A DNA stretch of 64,000 bases from Acestrorhynchus altus. Its lineage: Eukaryota; Chordata; Actinopteri; Characiformes; Acestrorhynchidae. Below the pieces are notes generated by a model that made no database searches, was not told where the DNA came from, and saw only the letters and a program-made list of their open reading frames with translations. Location of the stretch: positions 23,742,803 through 23,806,802 of the forward strand of contig CM067520.1 of assembly GCA_034509495.1 (NCBI GenBank), written 5' to 3'. Shown here one piece after another: positions 1 through 12,350 of the stretch (positions are counted from its first letter, which is position 1; each line of letters begins with the position of its first letter). Made by a program: the position numbers and the translations under genes.

Positions 1-38
<38 letters not shown>

Positions 39-146
39 ATAATGGGGGACAGGGGGTATATGAAACGCATGTCCTTGAGGAAGAGTGCGAAAGAGGATCC
101 ATTTATGGCAATACTGGTATGTGTGTGTGTGTGTTTGAGAGTGTGT

Positions 147-219
<73 letters not shown>
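1..219. repeat. (GA)n microsatellites at the window edge
   Basis: Bases 1-34 are a pure GA run, and about 140-219 is a second GA run preceded by a short GT run. Both lie in the atp2a1 intron that is cut by the window edge. The open frame through this run (Arg-Glu repeats) is a translation of the microsatellite and not a gene. Confidence 0.95.
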
Positions 220-221
<2 letters not shown>

Positions 222-1160
222 AAAAGCACAGGGATCAGAGAAGGCTGAGAGAAGCCATCAAGAGTGCAAAGGAGTGTGGGGGTATAAATACAGCCCAGCA
301 CCTGTCTTCCACTTGCCCCCAGTCTCAATCCCCCCCTCTCTCTCTCCCTTTATCCCTCTCTCCTTCCCTTTCATTCCCCACCTGTTCTCTCCTCATCACT
401 CCTTCTCTGCTCCAGTCAGCTTGTTTACGATGTTTAGAGGGTCACTGTGTCCTTTCTCTCTGAACCCGCTCATCACTTTACACTGTGTCCAGTTCTGATG
501 GGTGTGTAAGCAGGACACCAGTCCATCTGCATCTGACCGCTGAAGAGTCTGAACAGAACACCACTGATTAATGATTCATTAACTCAGAGCTGGTGAAGTG
601 TGCTTGAATTTGAGTGTTTAAAGTCTGAATTGTCCTGAACTGTTAGTTATTTGGCCTTTTAATGCACTATAATCAAGTCACAGAAAATTGTGTGTGTGTG
701 TGTGTGTGTGTGTGTAGTGTAAAAATTATGTAATATAGTTTAGAATTTAAAAAAAAATATATATAAATGATCATTTATAGTAACATTTATATTAATTATA
801 ATTCATTGTACAAAAATATTTGTGGCAAAAAGGCGACAAAAGGACCCCTAAAAAAGACCCCATCCATGTCACACTGCAGGACAGCATTTTTTCATTATGA
901 TACTTAATTTACAGTCATTATTATTGTTGGGGCTTTGTGCTTTGTAAACCCTTATATTGTTAATATAAATTTATAAAATACTGTTAAAACAATTCCGTAT
1001 TAAATGTTTTTAAATGCTTATATTTCATTTATCATTTATATATATTTAAATGACCGTCACGCCACAAGGCATTTTGCAGGTTTGCAAAATCAATTGCTGA
1101 AAAGTAACATAAAACATTTTATTCTGCAGTTTTTTGGAGAAATATTTTTGTCAACTGATT

Positions 1161-1236
<76 letters not shown>

Positions 1237-1249
1237 CTTATTCCTACAG
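220..1249 (+). other. Partial atp2a1 intron, no exon seen
   Basis: This stretch lies upstream of the first visible SERCA exon. It holds pyrimidine-rich and AT-rich sequence and two GT microsatellites (about 690-715 and 1164-1235). The second run leads directly into the splice acceptor at 1249. I looked for the preceding SERCA exon (the end of the actuator-domain segment before the conserved GDKVPAD motif) and did not find it, so it must lie left of the window. Confidence 0.75.
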
Positions 1250-2478
1250 TTGGTGATAAAGTTCCAGCTGACATCAGAATCACTTCCATCAAGTCCACCA
1301 CTCTGCGGGTTGATCAGTCTATCCTTACTGGTAAATAAATTCAACATTTATACGGCACCTTTCAGTTCATTCTCCTCCACCACTTCAGTCCTCATCTTTA
1401 ATAAAGCTACTCAGTGTTCAGTACTTCAGAATAAATTAAATATACATTAGTTGTTCATAATTGAATTGAAAAGGTTGAACTGTATAATCACAATCTCATT
1501 ACATTTAAAGTGAAATATCTCTAACCTTTGTTTTACTGCTGAGAGAAATCCACTGGTAGGAGCTGGGGTTCAGTGTCTTTCTCGAGGTCGTGACCGACCT
1601 GTTAGGTTCTCTGTAAGAAGGCACTCTGCACTGCTTTGCACTCATTACCTGTATTAATTGCACCTGTTTGAACTTGTTACCTGTATAAAAGACTCTCGTG
1701 TACACACTCAATCAATCATACTCCAACCTCTCCACCATGTTCAAGACCAAAGAGCTGTGTAAGGACACCAGGGACAAAATTGTAGACGTGCACAAGGCTG
1801 GGATGGGCTACAGGACAATAAGCAAGCAGCTTGTTGAGAAGGCAACAACTGTTGGCGCAATTATTAGAAAATGGAACCAAAACAAGATGACTCTCAATCT
1901 TCCTCTGTCTGGAGCTCCATGCAAGATCTCACCTTGTAGGTGAAGGTGAAGGTCAGGAATCAGCCCAGAACTACATGGGAGGACCTTGTCAGTGACCTGA
2001 AGAGAGCTGGGACCACAGTCTGAAAGATTACCATTAGTAACACACTATGCCATCATGGATTAAAATGCCCCCTTTACATGCCACCACATGCCCAATCCCC
2101 TTTGAAGTTCACCAGTGACCATCTGGATGACCTGGATGACATTGGTATCAGTTCTACTCACCATGTTGGAGAAAGAAGAAGGCCGAGTACAACCCCAAGA
2201 ATACCATCCCAACCATGGTGGTGGAAACATTGTACTTTGGGGGTTCATTTCTGCAAAGGGAACAGGGTGACTGCACCCTATTGAAGGGAGGATGGATGGG
2301 GCTTCTTATCATGAGATTTTGGCCAACAACCTCTTTCCCTCAGTAAGAACATTGAAGATGGGTTGTGACGGTGTCTCCTTAACAGTAAAAAAACATGTAA
2401 AAATATGACACTTTTGTGAACATGAATGAACTAGTTATTGATTAATTTTAAGATACCATAACACACTCTCTCACTCTC

Positions 2479-2525
<47 letters not shown>

Positions 2526-5500
2526 GGAGAATCAGTGAGTGTGATTAAGCACACAGAGTCCGTTCCTGACCCCAGAGCTGTCAACCAGGACAAGAAGAAC
2601 ATGCTGTTCTCAGTGAGTCTCCTTTCCATCACTCCTCCATCAATCACATCATCTCCATTTCCATCCCTCCATCACAATATCTAACCAAAGTTCACTCACT
2701 TACTGTAACAGTGTCAATTCTCATTCTCTCAATATTAGTAGTTTGAGTAGTAGTCTATCACTATTTTCCACTGCCAGTCCACCCTCGGACCACTCAGATA
2801 ATGGTCATTTGAGGGTTACTCTGCAGCCCTTATTCTCTCTTTCCTTGGTCCACAGCACTCACACTCTTTCTAAACTACATTCACCCTTATCAGCCATATC
2901 TTCCCTCCTCTCTCCACTCCCCACCAGGGCACCAACATCGCTGCAGGGAAAGCCATCGGTGTGGCCGTGGCCACTGGTGTCTCCACCGAGATCGGCAAAA
3001 TCCGTGACCAGATGGCGGCCACGGAGCAGGAGAAAACTCCCCTGCAGCAGAAGCTTGACGAGTTCGGTGAACAGCTCTCCAAGGTCATCTCTCTCATCTG
3101 CGTTGCCGTGTGGCTCATCAACATCGGCCACTTCAATGACCCCGTGCACGGTGGCTCCTGGATCCGTGGTGCAGTTTACTATTTCAAGATCGCTGTGGCT
3201 CTGGCTGTGGCTGCCATCCCTGAAGGTGAGAAGATTTAGAAGATTAATGCATCAGAAAAAAAAACTGTAGAGACAGGTCACAAAGAGGCCTTGAAGGCCC
3301 AACATCAAAATGTGTTTTTGGCATGCCACCTAGGGTTCCCTTGCTTTTTAGGAGAACATTTTCCAGGATTATCTCCAACAGCAACTTTACACTTTCATTG
3401 ACTTTCAGTGACCCTCCATTGCCCCTGCCCCTTCCTGTTGGTCCAGGGGATTGTTGTTCCAGTGACCGTCCAGTCCCAAGCATTTTCTCTAACGTTTTGT
3501 GAACATGAATCCTGTAGTTGTGCAGGCCAATAGAAATGCTCCAAAACGACATGCATTAAAATATTTTTACACTGACACTTTACAAGTTCAGCTTTTCCTT
3601 CTCCTGTAAAGTTGCTGTTTTGGAGATAAGAGGTTTTTGCATTCATTTATGCAGGATATTCTGGATATTCACCTACGTTCCTGTCCAGTAGATCTGGATT
3701 CTGCTGTGTGTGCTGTATACAGGTGTATCATATGAATATACTAATGCAGCTCTGGCTGTATGTCGGCAGGTCTGCCCGCTGTGATTACCACCTGCCTGGC
3801 TCTGGGCACACGCCGCATGGCCAAGAAGAATGCCATTGTCCGCTCCCTGCCATCTGTCGAGACCTTGGGCTGCACCTCGGTCATCTGCTCCGACAAAACT
3901 GGCACACTGACCACCAACCAGATGTGTGTCACCAAGGTGGGTCAGAGAGAGAGGTGTACAGTTGGTATAGTTGGCAGTGAGTGATTGCTTGCTGATATTC
4001 TAATATGCTGGTTCTGTTTCTCTGTGTTTTCAGATGTTCATCATTGATAAGGTAGAAGGTGACTCTGTTTCTCTTGACCAGTATGACATTTCAGGCTCCA
4101 AGTACACTCCTGAGGGAGAAGTGTAAGTACACAACCAGCAAGCAAACATGAATATAATACACTCGAAAAACACACACTCACTTTCTACCTTACCTGCAGA
4201 ACAAAGGGTGGGCTTCCAGTCAAATGTGGTCAGCTTGATGGTCTGATCGAGCTCGCCACTATCTGCGCCCTGTGCAACGACTCCTCTCTGGACTACAACG
4301 AAGTGAGTAAACTACTCTGTCTCTCGTTGTATACCCCTTAAACTCCTTAATTAGCTATCTTATCGTTCATTTAATAATCCTAAAGGCTAATCCTACATGT
4401 CCTGATATTATAGAACCTACATATATTATGCACAAAGACTGTCTGGAACTTACAATCAACCACTTTATGACCATCTCCTTGTTTCTACACTCACTGGTCA
4501 TTTTTCAGTTTCACTGACCACACAAGAGCACTCTCTTGTTCTGCAATTAGACTGCTGTCCATTAATTTCTCTGCATAGCTTCTAGTCGTCTTTCAGGTAT
4601 TATTTCAGTGATGGGTCATTCTTAGCACTGCAATGACAATGACATTAGCCCCGTCCATTCAAGTTAAAGTTATAAGGAGTGTTTCAGCAAACATCACAAC
4701 AGTGGTCAAAACAAGTGGGTTTGGTAGCTCCTATACATATTTTGAGGAAGCTTTACAGTGCATATTAGTATTAATATGTGTTAATAAATAATATTAATAC
4801 TAACTTAGCATTATAAATAGTATTTTACTACACCCCTTTTTAAATTGTCAGAATGTTTATGATGAATGAACCAATAGAAATGCTCCAAAATGACTTAATG
4901 ACTTACATTGACTGCCCTTGAAAGTAAAGAAGGGCTTGTCTTCACCTATAAAGCTGCCGTTTTAGAGATGTGAGCTTTTTGCCTCACCAATACTTTAGAT
5001 AGAATATAGAACTTCTCAATGACCTCAATATGAGGCCCATTTCAGCTTAAGGTCAGATGTACCACTTTGTCTCCTCAAATGGTTTTGGACCCCTATAATA
5101 CCACATTCTTTGTGTCACAGTCTAAGGGCATCTACGAGAAGGTGGGTGAAGCCACTGAGACTGCACTTAGCTGCTTGGTGGAGAAGATGAACGTGTTCAA
5201 CACTGAGGTCCGAGGCCTGTCCAAGGTGGAGAGAGCTAATGCCTGCTGCTCTGTAAGTAAACCTTCTGCAATATTATAGAACTTTACCTGAACAGTAGTG
5301 ATTTTGCAATGTGACAGAAGGTCCTCATCGTGATAATTTACAGTACAGTGTCCATATCTACTATGAATATAATCACCCTTACTCTAGAGTAGAGGTCACT
5401 AATAGGCAGACCACGTTCCAGGTCTGGACCCAGATGCTAATGTCTTCTCTGCCTTTTCTGCCTGCTAGGTTATCAAGCAGCTGATGAAGAAGGAGTTCAC

Positions 5501-8500
5501 CCTGGAGTTCTCTCGTGACAGGAAGTCCATGTCTGTCTACTGCTCTCCTGGCAAGCCCTCCAAGGCCCCCATGGGCAACAAGATGTTCATCAAGGTCGGT
5601 GCTTCTTTTGGAGACCGTTTCAGTTCAAACGTTCCTGAAGAAGAAACATACTGGTGGTAATGGTGGGTCCACACTTCTAAGTCAGTCCTGTCTGTTTACA
5701 GGGTGCTCCTGAGGGTGTGATTGATAGATGTGCCTATGTACGTGTGGGCACCACCCGTGTACCCCTGACCGGCCCTGTTAAAGATAAGATCATGGCTGTG
5801 ATTAAAGAGTGGGGCACTGGGCGTGACACCCTTCGCTGCTTGGCTCTGGCAACACGGGACTCCCCGCTAAAGAAGGAGGAGATGAACCTGGAGGATTCCA
5901 CCAAGTTTGCTGAGTATGAGGTACACGAGAGAGCTGTAGGTCCTTGTTTATTTGTGTAGTCCCTCGTAGATTTTCTATCCATGCTAAAATGAACCAACTG
6001 TCGTGGGACATAGATCATTCTATGGTGAGGTGTTTGACTCCTCTTAAAGAGGGACCTACTAAAACTGGCTAGATGGAATGGAATAGTCCAAACTCCAATA
6101 ACCTAACAGTGCTCCTCTGTCCTCCTCAGACTGACCTCACCTTTGTGGGCTGTGTTGGCATGCTGGACCCCCCTCGTAAGGAGGTCATGGGCTCCATCCA
6201 GCTGTGCAGGGCTGCCGGCATCCGGGTCATCATGATCACCGGTTCGAGATGTTCTCCTCTTTTCCTATTCTGTCATTAAAATGCTGCTTTCCATTATAGT
6301 TTCTCTCAACACCTTCTCTCCATTTCACCCAGGTGATAACAAGGGCACAGCTGTGGCTATCTGCCGCCGTATCGGCATCTTTGGTGAGGATGAGGACGTG
6401 ACTGGCCGTGCCTTCACAGGCCGTGAGTTTGATGACCTGCCTTTGACTCAGCAGAGAGAGGCCGTTCGCAAAGCCTGCTGCTACGCCCGTGTCGAGCCAT
6501 CCCACAAGAGCAAGATCGTGGAGTTCCTGCAGGGCTTTGATGAAATCACTGCTATGGTGAGAAGACCACAAGAACTTTGTCACAGAACTCCAGGGCACCA
6601 TTAAAAACAATGATTCAGCAGTTTGTGATCAGGTTCTTTAACCTAGCCCACTATAGAGTATCTACAGATGTGTAACATACCAAAACATCTGGATAAACTC
6701 AACAGCATTAACCTCTTAAATTTGAACCCTTAATTTTGAATTTTAATGTTGACATATTGTTCAATACTTTACACAGTAATCATTCAACACACAGTATTTA
6801 CTCAGTGCTTTATGGCCTAATACCTAATAATTATTCAGTACCGATAATTCTTTGAGAAGTAATCATTCAGTATTTTCTTATTCAGCACCTAACAATTATT
6901 CTAGAAGTAGTAATTACCCAGTACTTTCTAATGATTCAGCACATCAGGATTATTCAATAAGTAGTAAATATTTGGCCCTAGTGCATAATAGTAAGTATTT
7001 AATGAGTACAAAGTAATTCTGATATTGAGTAAATATGTCTACTGTGTAACAGCCAAATATTCAACAAGTAATAATTATGTATCTAATAATTACTCTCTAC
7101 AAAATGCTCAGTAACTGTTATCCGATATCCAATTTTAAAAGTATCTACTAATTACTTAGCACCTACTAATTACTCAATAAGCAATAATTACTCAAAAACT
7201 GGTGAACTAATACCTAAATTACTGTTTGAAATGTATGTTTCCACATTAGGATTGAAATGGTTAAGAGAGTTTGAGGTTTAGATCTAGGATTTGGGTCAGT
7301 ATTAGGATCATTTAAGGTGAACTTCATTGAATAGAAGTTAAAGTCTGGTGCACTCAGCTAAGATCTTGCTCCTTTCCATCCAACAGACTGGTGATGGTGT
7401 GAATGATGCTCCTGCTCTGAAGAAGGCCGAGATTGGCATTGCCATGGGCTCTGGCACTGCTGTTGCCAAGTCAGCCTCGGAGATGGTCCTGGCCGACGAC
7501 AACTTCTCCTCCATCGTGGCTGCTGTTGAGGAAGGCAGAGCCATCTACAACAACATGAAACAGTTCATTCGCTACCTCATCTCCTCCAACGTTGGAGAGG
7601 TCGTCTGGTGAGCAACTGCTGCTCCTTCTCTCAAACAGTTGTGTGTTCCAACAGTTTTCACAGTTTCACAAACCTATCTTTCTCTTTCCCTTTCAGTATC
7701 TTCCTGACTGCTGCTCTTGGTCTGCCTGAGGCTCTGATCCCAGTCCAGTTGTTGTGGGTTAACCTAGTCACTGATGGTCTCCCTGCCACTGCTCTTGGCT
7801 TCAACCCTCCCGACCTCGACATCATGGGCAAGGCTCCCCGCTCCCCCAAAGAGCCACTCATCTCTGGCTGGCTCTTCTTCAGATACCTGGCCATTGGAGG
7901 TATGTTCAACCTTCAAAGGCATACTTCACACTATGCTGCAATATTCCCATCAGCCATTACATTAACACCACTGACTGGTGGCCAGTAACATTCTTTATCT
8001 GGTCTCAATGGCTCCTGTCAAGGGATGGAATCTACATATTAGGAGGAGAACAGTCAGTTCTTGAAGCTGATGTGTTCAAGCTGGAAAAATGGAGAACTGT
8101 AAGAGTCTGAGACACTTTGACAAGAACCAAATAGTGATGTTCTAGACGATTGGGTCAGAAAGTCTCCTGAACATCAAGCAGGTCTTGTGGGGAGTTCCTG
8201 CTATGCAGTGGTCAGTAGCTAACAAAAGTGCTCCACGAAAGGACAACCAATGGACCACTAACAGGGTTATGGGCTCCCAAGGTTCATTGATGCTTATGGA
8301 GGCCCCACCTCACTACTAACTGGACTTACAAACTGAAATACTTTTCTCAGGTTATGTTGGAGCTGCGACTGTGGCTGCTGCTGCTTGGTGGTTCATCTAC
8401 TCAGACGATGGCCCTATGGTCTCCTTCTACCAGCTGGTGAGAGTCCAGAACTTCCACATGCACTCAATCTTTAGAACAATCACAGCAGCATAGGCTTGGT

Positions 8501-11500
8501 AACACTGATCACAACTGCAAGCTGTGAAGATAAGAGTGAAGGAGATGATCATGTTTCATAAAGTCTTTTAAAACAGAGAGACCTGCTCTGTGAAACACAC
8601 TACACTCCAGACATCTAGAACTTCTTGATGTGCTCAAAGAACTGCTCCTCTGTCTTCCAGTCCCACTTCATGCAGTGCAGTGCAGAAAATGAGGACTTCG
8701 AGGGTATTGAGTGCGAGGTGTTCGAGTCTGCCCCCCCCATGACCATGGCCCTGTCTGTGCTGGTCACCATCGAGATGTGCAATGCCCTCAACAGGTCAGA
8801 CTGCAGTGACTTGCAGCTGCTGCTGGACATTTCTGTTCAATACACACATAAAAACAAGCGTTCTTCAACTAGCACACAGTCATATCCTCACGGGAACATA
8901 ATGCAGCAGCTGCTGGATCAGTTTATGAGACTAATGTGTGTGTGTGTGTGTGTAGCTTGTCAGAGAACCAGTCCCTGCTACGAATGCCTCCATGGAGCAA
9001 CCTGTGGCTGGTGGCCGCCATGTCCCTGTCCATGTCCCTGCACTTTATGATCATCTATGTTGATCCTCTCCCTGTAAGTCCGTCCATCCATCCACTGGTT
9101 ATCTTCCTATCTCTCATATGACTATCCACTCAACCAGCCATCATCTTAATATCCTTCCATCTATATGTCCATCTATACATCTATGAATCCATCCGTGTAT
9201 CTATCCACCCATCATCTTATTATGCATTCATCTATCCATCCACCTTTCTATCCATACCTCCGTCAATTTATCCATCCATCCATCAATCCATCCATGGATA
9301 TCTTAATATCCTTCCATCTATGTGCATAATAAGATGATGGATGGGTGGATAGATAGATACATGGATGGATTCATAGATGTATAGATGGACATTCATCTAT
9401 CCACCCACCTATCCATCCATCCACCTTTCTATCCATACATCCATCAATTTATCCATCCATCCATCAATCCATCCATGGATATCTTAATATCCATCCATCC
9501 ATAATGTCACCATCAACCACATTTATCATTTACCATCGATGCATTCATCCACTGATCACTCCATTCATCTACCACCCATCCATCCATCTCACTCTCTCTC
9601 TCTATCTGCAGATGATTTTCAAGTTGACACATTTGACTCTGGAGCAGTGGCTTGTGGTACTGAAGCTGTCTTTCCCCGTCATCCTCATTGATGAGCTGCT
9701 CAAGTTCGTTGCTCGCAACTACCTGGAACGTAAGTGAATAAACACACGAAAAACACACACGGAATTCTCAGAATATTCCTGTTTAAATAATGAATTCATA
9801 CATTAATAGAAAATGATGATCAGCTCTGATGTTTTACTAAACTCTGTACTGGTAACCAGTTTATATCTTCAGACACCTTTTAGAAACTGGTCATGGATTT
9901 CAACACCTTTAAGATTGTATATTCCTCCTTCCTTTCCTGAGTCCCACTTTACCCACCCTTTCACATGAACTACCTCTCTCCTCCTCCTCCTTATCCTCCT
10001 CTTCTCCAATATGTCCTAATTTCCCTCCCTGGCTCCATCCCTCTTGATTTTATTCCAGCCTAATCCTGTTCCCTTCACAATTCCTGTAACAAACCAAGGT
10101 ATCCCCACTCGCCACTGTCTGTGTTTATCCTTTACATATGATCGTTTGTGTGACAAAACATTATTTGAACGTGTTTGCTGGTCCTGCTTTAATGTTTTGT
10201 CTTTTTTTTGTGGACGTTTATTCGCTATAGTACTGCTGAACAATGAATGTCTGCTGAATTATTTGAATTATGTTGCGTTTTTATAGTTTTATAGGAATAT
10301 TAGAGAATATTTCTAAACCTAATCTCTGCATGATGCGTCTGTAGTGTAGAATTAACATTTTCCTGCACTGAACTGAACACTAGGGGTGGGATCCAGGGCT
10401 TGGAGACGCTCAGGTCTGATTAGTACTATGATCCGAGTATCGCAAGATCAAAGCAGAAACTGGCCATGTTCTCATCATATATGACGGGGGGTTCTCCACG
10501 GGTTGGGTAATTGGCACTTCCAAACTGCAGGAGAAAGATTGGGATCAACGTTTCACATAAACAAAAAAAACTACAAAAAAGTTGGTGGCCACACATTGAC
10601 TTGAAACATAATAGAAGTCAATAGAACTACAACTGTTCTAGGTGCTTCAGACAGTTCTTGGACCAATGGCATAGAACCACCTTTGCATAAAGAACCTTAT
10701 TTGAATGGAAACGTACGAGTGCAAAGTACCCTTTGAAGGTCTAAAGAACCATCGCCGATTTTATGATTCTCCAGACTCGCATCTCTATTAAAAACATGGC
10801 TCTTTATGGAACGTGTGATTCTTCTATGGCAGAGTTTGAAGCACCTTTATCATTAAGAGCATTCAGAGATTTTCCTCTTTCGTTGGATCAAAATGAACCC
10901 TGGTAAAGACGTGATGAACAAGATGAAAAGAGCGAGAGTTTGAATATGTTCATGAGATTCTAGTTGGAGGTTGCATGGAGGTTGTGGATGAATTAAACCA
11001 CGAGACATTAACTGCATTGTACTAAACACTTACTGTATTACTGTCCAATAGTGGAATCGTGCTGCAGTCGTGCAGCTCAGATCATTTCTGTTCATAATTG
11101 AAGTCCAGAAGATAAACGTTCATATACATTATAGTCACTGAATGTACGAGTATCAGTACGGCTTATAGCTCATGAAAATCTGTGATCTGGTGTCTCAAAT
11201 TGTTAGAATATTACAATATTCCGGAGTCCTGCAGGAAAAGGAAATCAGCATCTCCATAAGGCTTGTCAGCAAACGGAAGCAGGAAGTGCTCCAAAATCTG
11301 GTAGAGTCTCTCGGATTCGGAATTGTAATTTATTCAAACCTTTCTTTTTGAGAAATATGATTTCTGAATCTGGATTTTCCTGGACTATAATCCATACTGA
11401 TGGAATATTTTATTTTACATGTAATGAATCCCTTTATGAAATTATGAACAAAATGACCAGGCTGTACTAGTACGTTCAGCTTTCTCTAAACATGGTTGAC

Positions 11501-11612
11501 TAAACCGAAGACGACCATTCAGCAAGTTAATCCTCTCCAGGCCTCCATCTGACCGCATGTCCTCTTTCCCACAGAGAGAGAGGAAAACCTGGTGGCTAAG
11601 AAATGGGACTGA
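1250..11612 (+). CDS. atp2a1: SERCA1-type sarcoplasmic/endoplasmic reticulum Ca2+-ATPase, 3' 18 exons (5' end outside window)
   Basis: P-type pump that moves two Ca2+ into the sarcoplasmic reticulum per ATP. Exons: 1250-1330, 2527-2612, 2928-3225, 3770-3936, 4034-4122, 4200-4302, 5121-5252, 5469-5594, 5702-5920, 6130-6241, 6333-6556, 7387-7607, 7697-7899, 8351-8436, 8661-8794, 8956-9073, 9612-9729, 11575-11612; frames join throughout, giving 850 residues plus TGA. Visible motifs: VAAIPEG (M4 Ca2+ ligand), the phosphorylation loop SDKTGTLTT (Asp codon 3892-3894), the TGDGVND hinge, LPEALIPVQLLWVNLVTDG (M5/M6 ligands) and VTIEMCNALN (M8 ligand). All Ca2+ ligands seem intact. Sequence is closer to SERCA1 than to SERCA2 or 3. 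The N-terminal ~150 residues (M1, M2, part of the actuator domain) are off the window. The last exon is assigned from phase and an acceptor only, and encodes an unusual tail. The rabep2 neighbour supports the orthology. Confidence 0.96.
1560..2370 (+). mobile_element. Degenerate Tc1/mariner-like transposon in an atp2a1 intron
   Basis: From 1738 an open frame starts MFKTKELCKDTRDKIVD and continues as the helix-turn-helix DNA-binding part of a fish Tc1 transposase (DKIVDVHKAGMGYRTISKQL, then an AIIRKW motif). It stops near 1941. Downstream DNA to about 2370 still resembles the catalytic part of Tc1 transposase but is broken by stops and frameshifts. The copy is a fossil that cannot encode an active transposase. 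It is sense to atp2a1 and sits in the intron between exons ending at 1330 and starting at 2527. Confidence 0.85.
2461..2526 (+). repeat. (CT)n tract forming the polypyrimidine tract of a splice acceptor
   Basis: A CT microsatellite of about 45 bp runs directly into the TAG acceptor at 2524-2526. The repeat therefore serves as the polypyrimidine tract for the atp2a1 exon at 2527-2612. Length changes here could affect splicing, though this is inference. Confidence 0.85.
4455..4650. mobile_element. Fragment of palindromic interspersed element (family P)
   Basis: Begins with CAATCAACCACTTTATGACC and continues through the 'cttgtttctacactcac' and 'agagcactctcttgttct' blocks shared with copies near 12648, 15070, 49525 and 52945. 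It ends near 'cagcactgcaatgacaatga'. It is a partial, diverged copy in an atp2a1 intron. It has no coding capacity. Confidence 0.75.
6770..7220. repeat. Degenerate AT-rich tandem repeat in an atp2a1 intron
   Basis: Many diverged iterations of a short motif like 'taattactcagta' or 'taataattattcagta', spaced about 12-30 bp apart, fill most of the intron between 6556 and 7387. Neither unit length nor register is constant, so this is an old decayed minisatellite. No exon was seen inside. Confidence 0.65.
8000..8335. mobile_element. Interspersed repeat fragment (family Q)
   Basis: Shares blocks such as 'tatgcagtggtcagtag', 'aagtgctcca' and 'aaaggacaacca' with sequence near 52240-52490 and, reversed, near 21800-21935. 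It lies in the intron between exons ending at 7899 and starting at 8351. No terminal repeats or coding frame could be made out, so the class is not assigned. Confidence 0.6.
9100..9600. repeat. (ATCC)n-derived region with an inverted and a direct duplication
   Basis: The intron between exons ending at 9073 and starting at 9612 is built of CATC/ATCC repeats. About 9167-9226 recurs as its reverse complement at about 9323-9390, with one mismatch and a 4-nt indel and a loop of about 96 nt. About 9241-9311 recurs directly at about 9422-9492. The array ends in a CT tract feeding the acceptor at 9611. Confidence 0.85.
9730..11574 (+). other. Last atp2a1 intron, nothing else recognised
   Basis: This 1.85-kb intron begins with a good donor (GTAAGT at 9730). 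Mammalian SERCA1 has an alternatively spliced penultimate exon here, so alternative 3' ends could exist, but I could not point to one. The open frames near 10044-10286 have no recognisable similarity. No dense repeats are visible. Confidence 0.6.
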
Positions 11613-11826
11613 GAAGAAAACATCCATGCAGTAGCGGAAGAGTTGTGGGGAAAAAAAAAAAGTCTGTGAAAAAAGGGGCTTCTAAGATGGAGTGCGCTTA
11701 ACCCACCACCTGATCGGAGTTAGACAACCAGTCAGTTAACCAACAGCAACATCATGCCCTCTCCAAAGTGCCAAAGAAATCTTAAAGATATTTTAAAGAA
11801 TGAAATACGTGCTGTGAATGTATTGC

Positions 11827-11832
11827 AATAAA
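11827..11832 (+). terminator. Polyadenylation signal AATAAA for atp2a1
   Basis: AATAAA lies 215 nt after the predicted stop codon in an AT-rich stretch, a plausible 3' UTR end. A second AATAAA at about 11898 could serve as an alternative. Confidence 0.65.
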
Positions 11833-12002
11833 AGTTAATATATAGAGATTAACATTGTAAACATGTATCTGATATTGTTCTGGTTCTATTCTTAAAAAAA
11901 TAAAGATATATTAAAAATGGGAGAGGACTCCATTCTGTCGTCTTAGAGTGGACAATAACAGTTACTTGGCTGCCAAAAATGATTCAAAATGCAGCCAAAT
12001 GC

Positions 12003-12350
12003 ATGTCAGTCTCTGCTGTGGAAGGCTCTCTACCACATTTTGGAGCACTGCTGTGAGAATTCAGCCACCAGAACTTTAGTGAGGTCAGGATGTTGGATGA
12101 TCACCGCCCCACCTCATCCCCAACTCTTCCTAAAAGTACGGTATGAAGCACCATCCTTCCAGAAAACACAGTTCCACAGCTCCACACCTTGGGCGTCTTT
12201 ATACCCCTGTAGCTTACAAAGAGGTTCACAAGTATCTGCTCCAGAGAGTCCTATTCAATCGGCAGTACTTTTCTACACGGCCTGGACAAGCTGTGTGTAC
12301 ATTTGCACATTTGTGTCAGCAATGGGTGCAACTGAATGCGTGCATTAAAA
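12003..12350. mobile_element. Interspersed element, family T (short terminal inverted repeats), truncated
   Basis: Carries the family's internal blocks: 'ttggagcactgctgtgag', 'gaggtcaggatgttggatga', 'ccagagagtcctattcaatc' and 'caatgggtgcaactgaatg'. Both termini seen in complete copies (21279, 51712) are degraded here. Non-coding; the 119- and 114-codon frames are chance frames inside the repeat. Confidence 0.75.

Noticed and set aside
281..292. TATA-like 'gggtataaataca' considered as a promoter
   Set aside because: It lies inside an atp2a1 intron with no downstream exon or reading frame that fits a transcript start.
1090..1450. Frames with Cys-Val or His-Thr repeats
   Set aside because: Translations of a (GT)n/(CA)n microsatellite; the real coding piece here is only the SERCA exon 1250-1330.
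2743..3270. 175-codon frame overlapping a SERCA exon
   Set aside because: It is a different frame from the SERCA exon 2928-3225, low complexity Ser/Leu-rich, and lacks similarity; a shadow.
9100..9600. Regularly spaced repeats considered as a CRISPR-like array
   Set aside because: Units are ATCC microsatellite derivatives without unique spacers, within a vertebrate intron.
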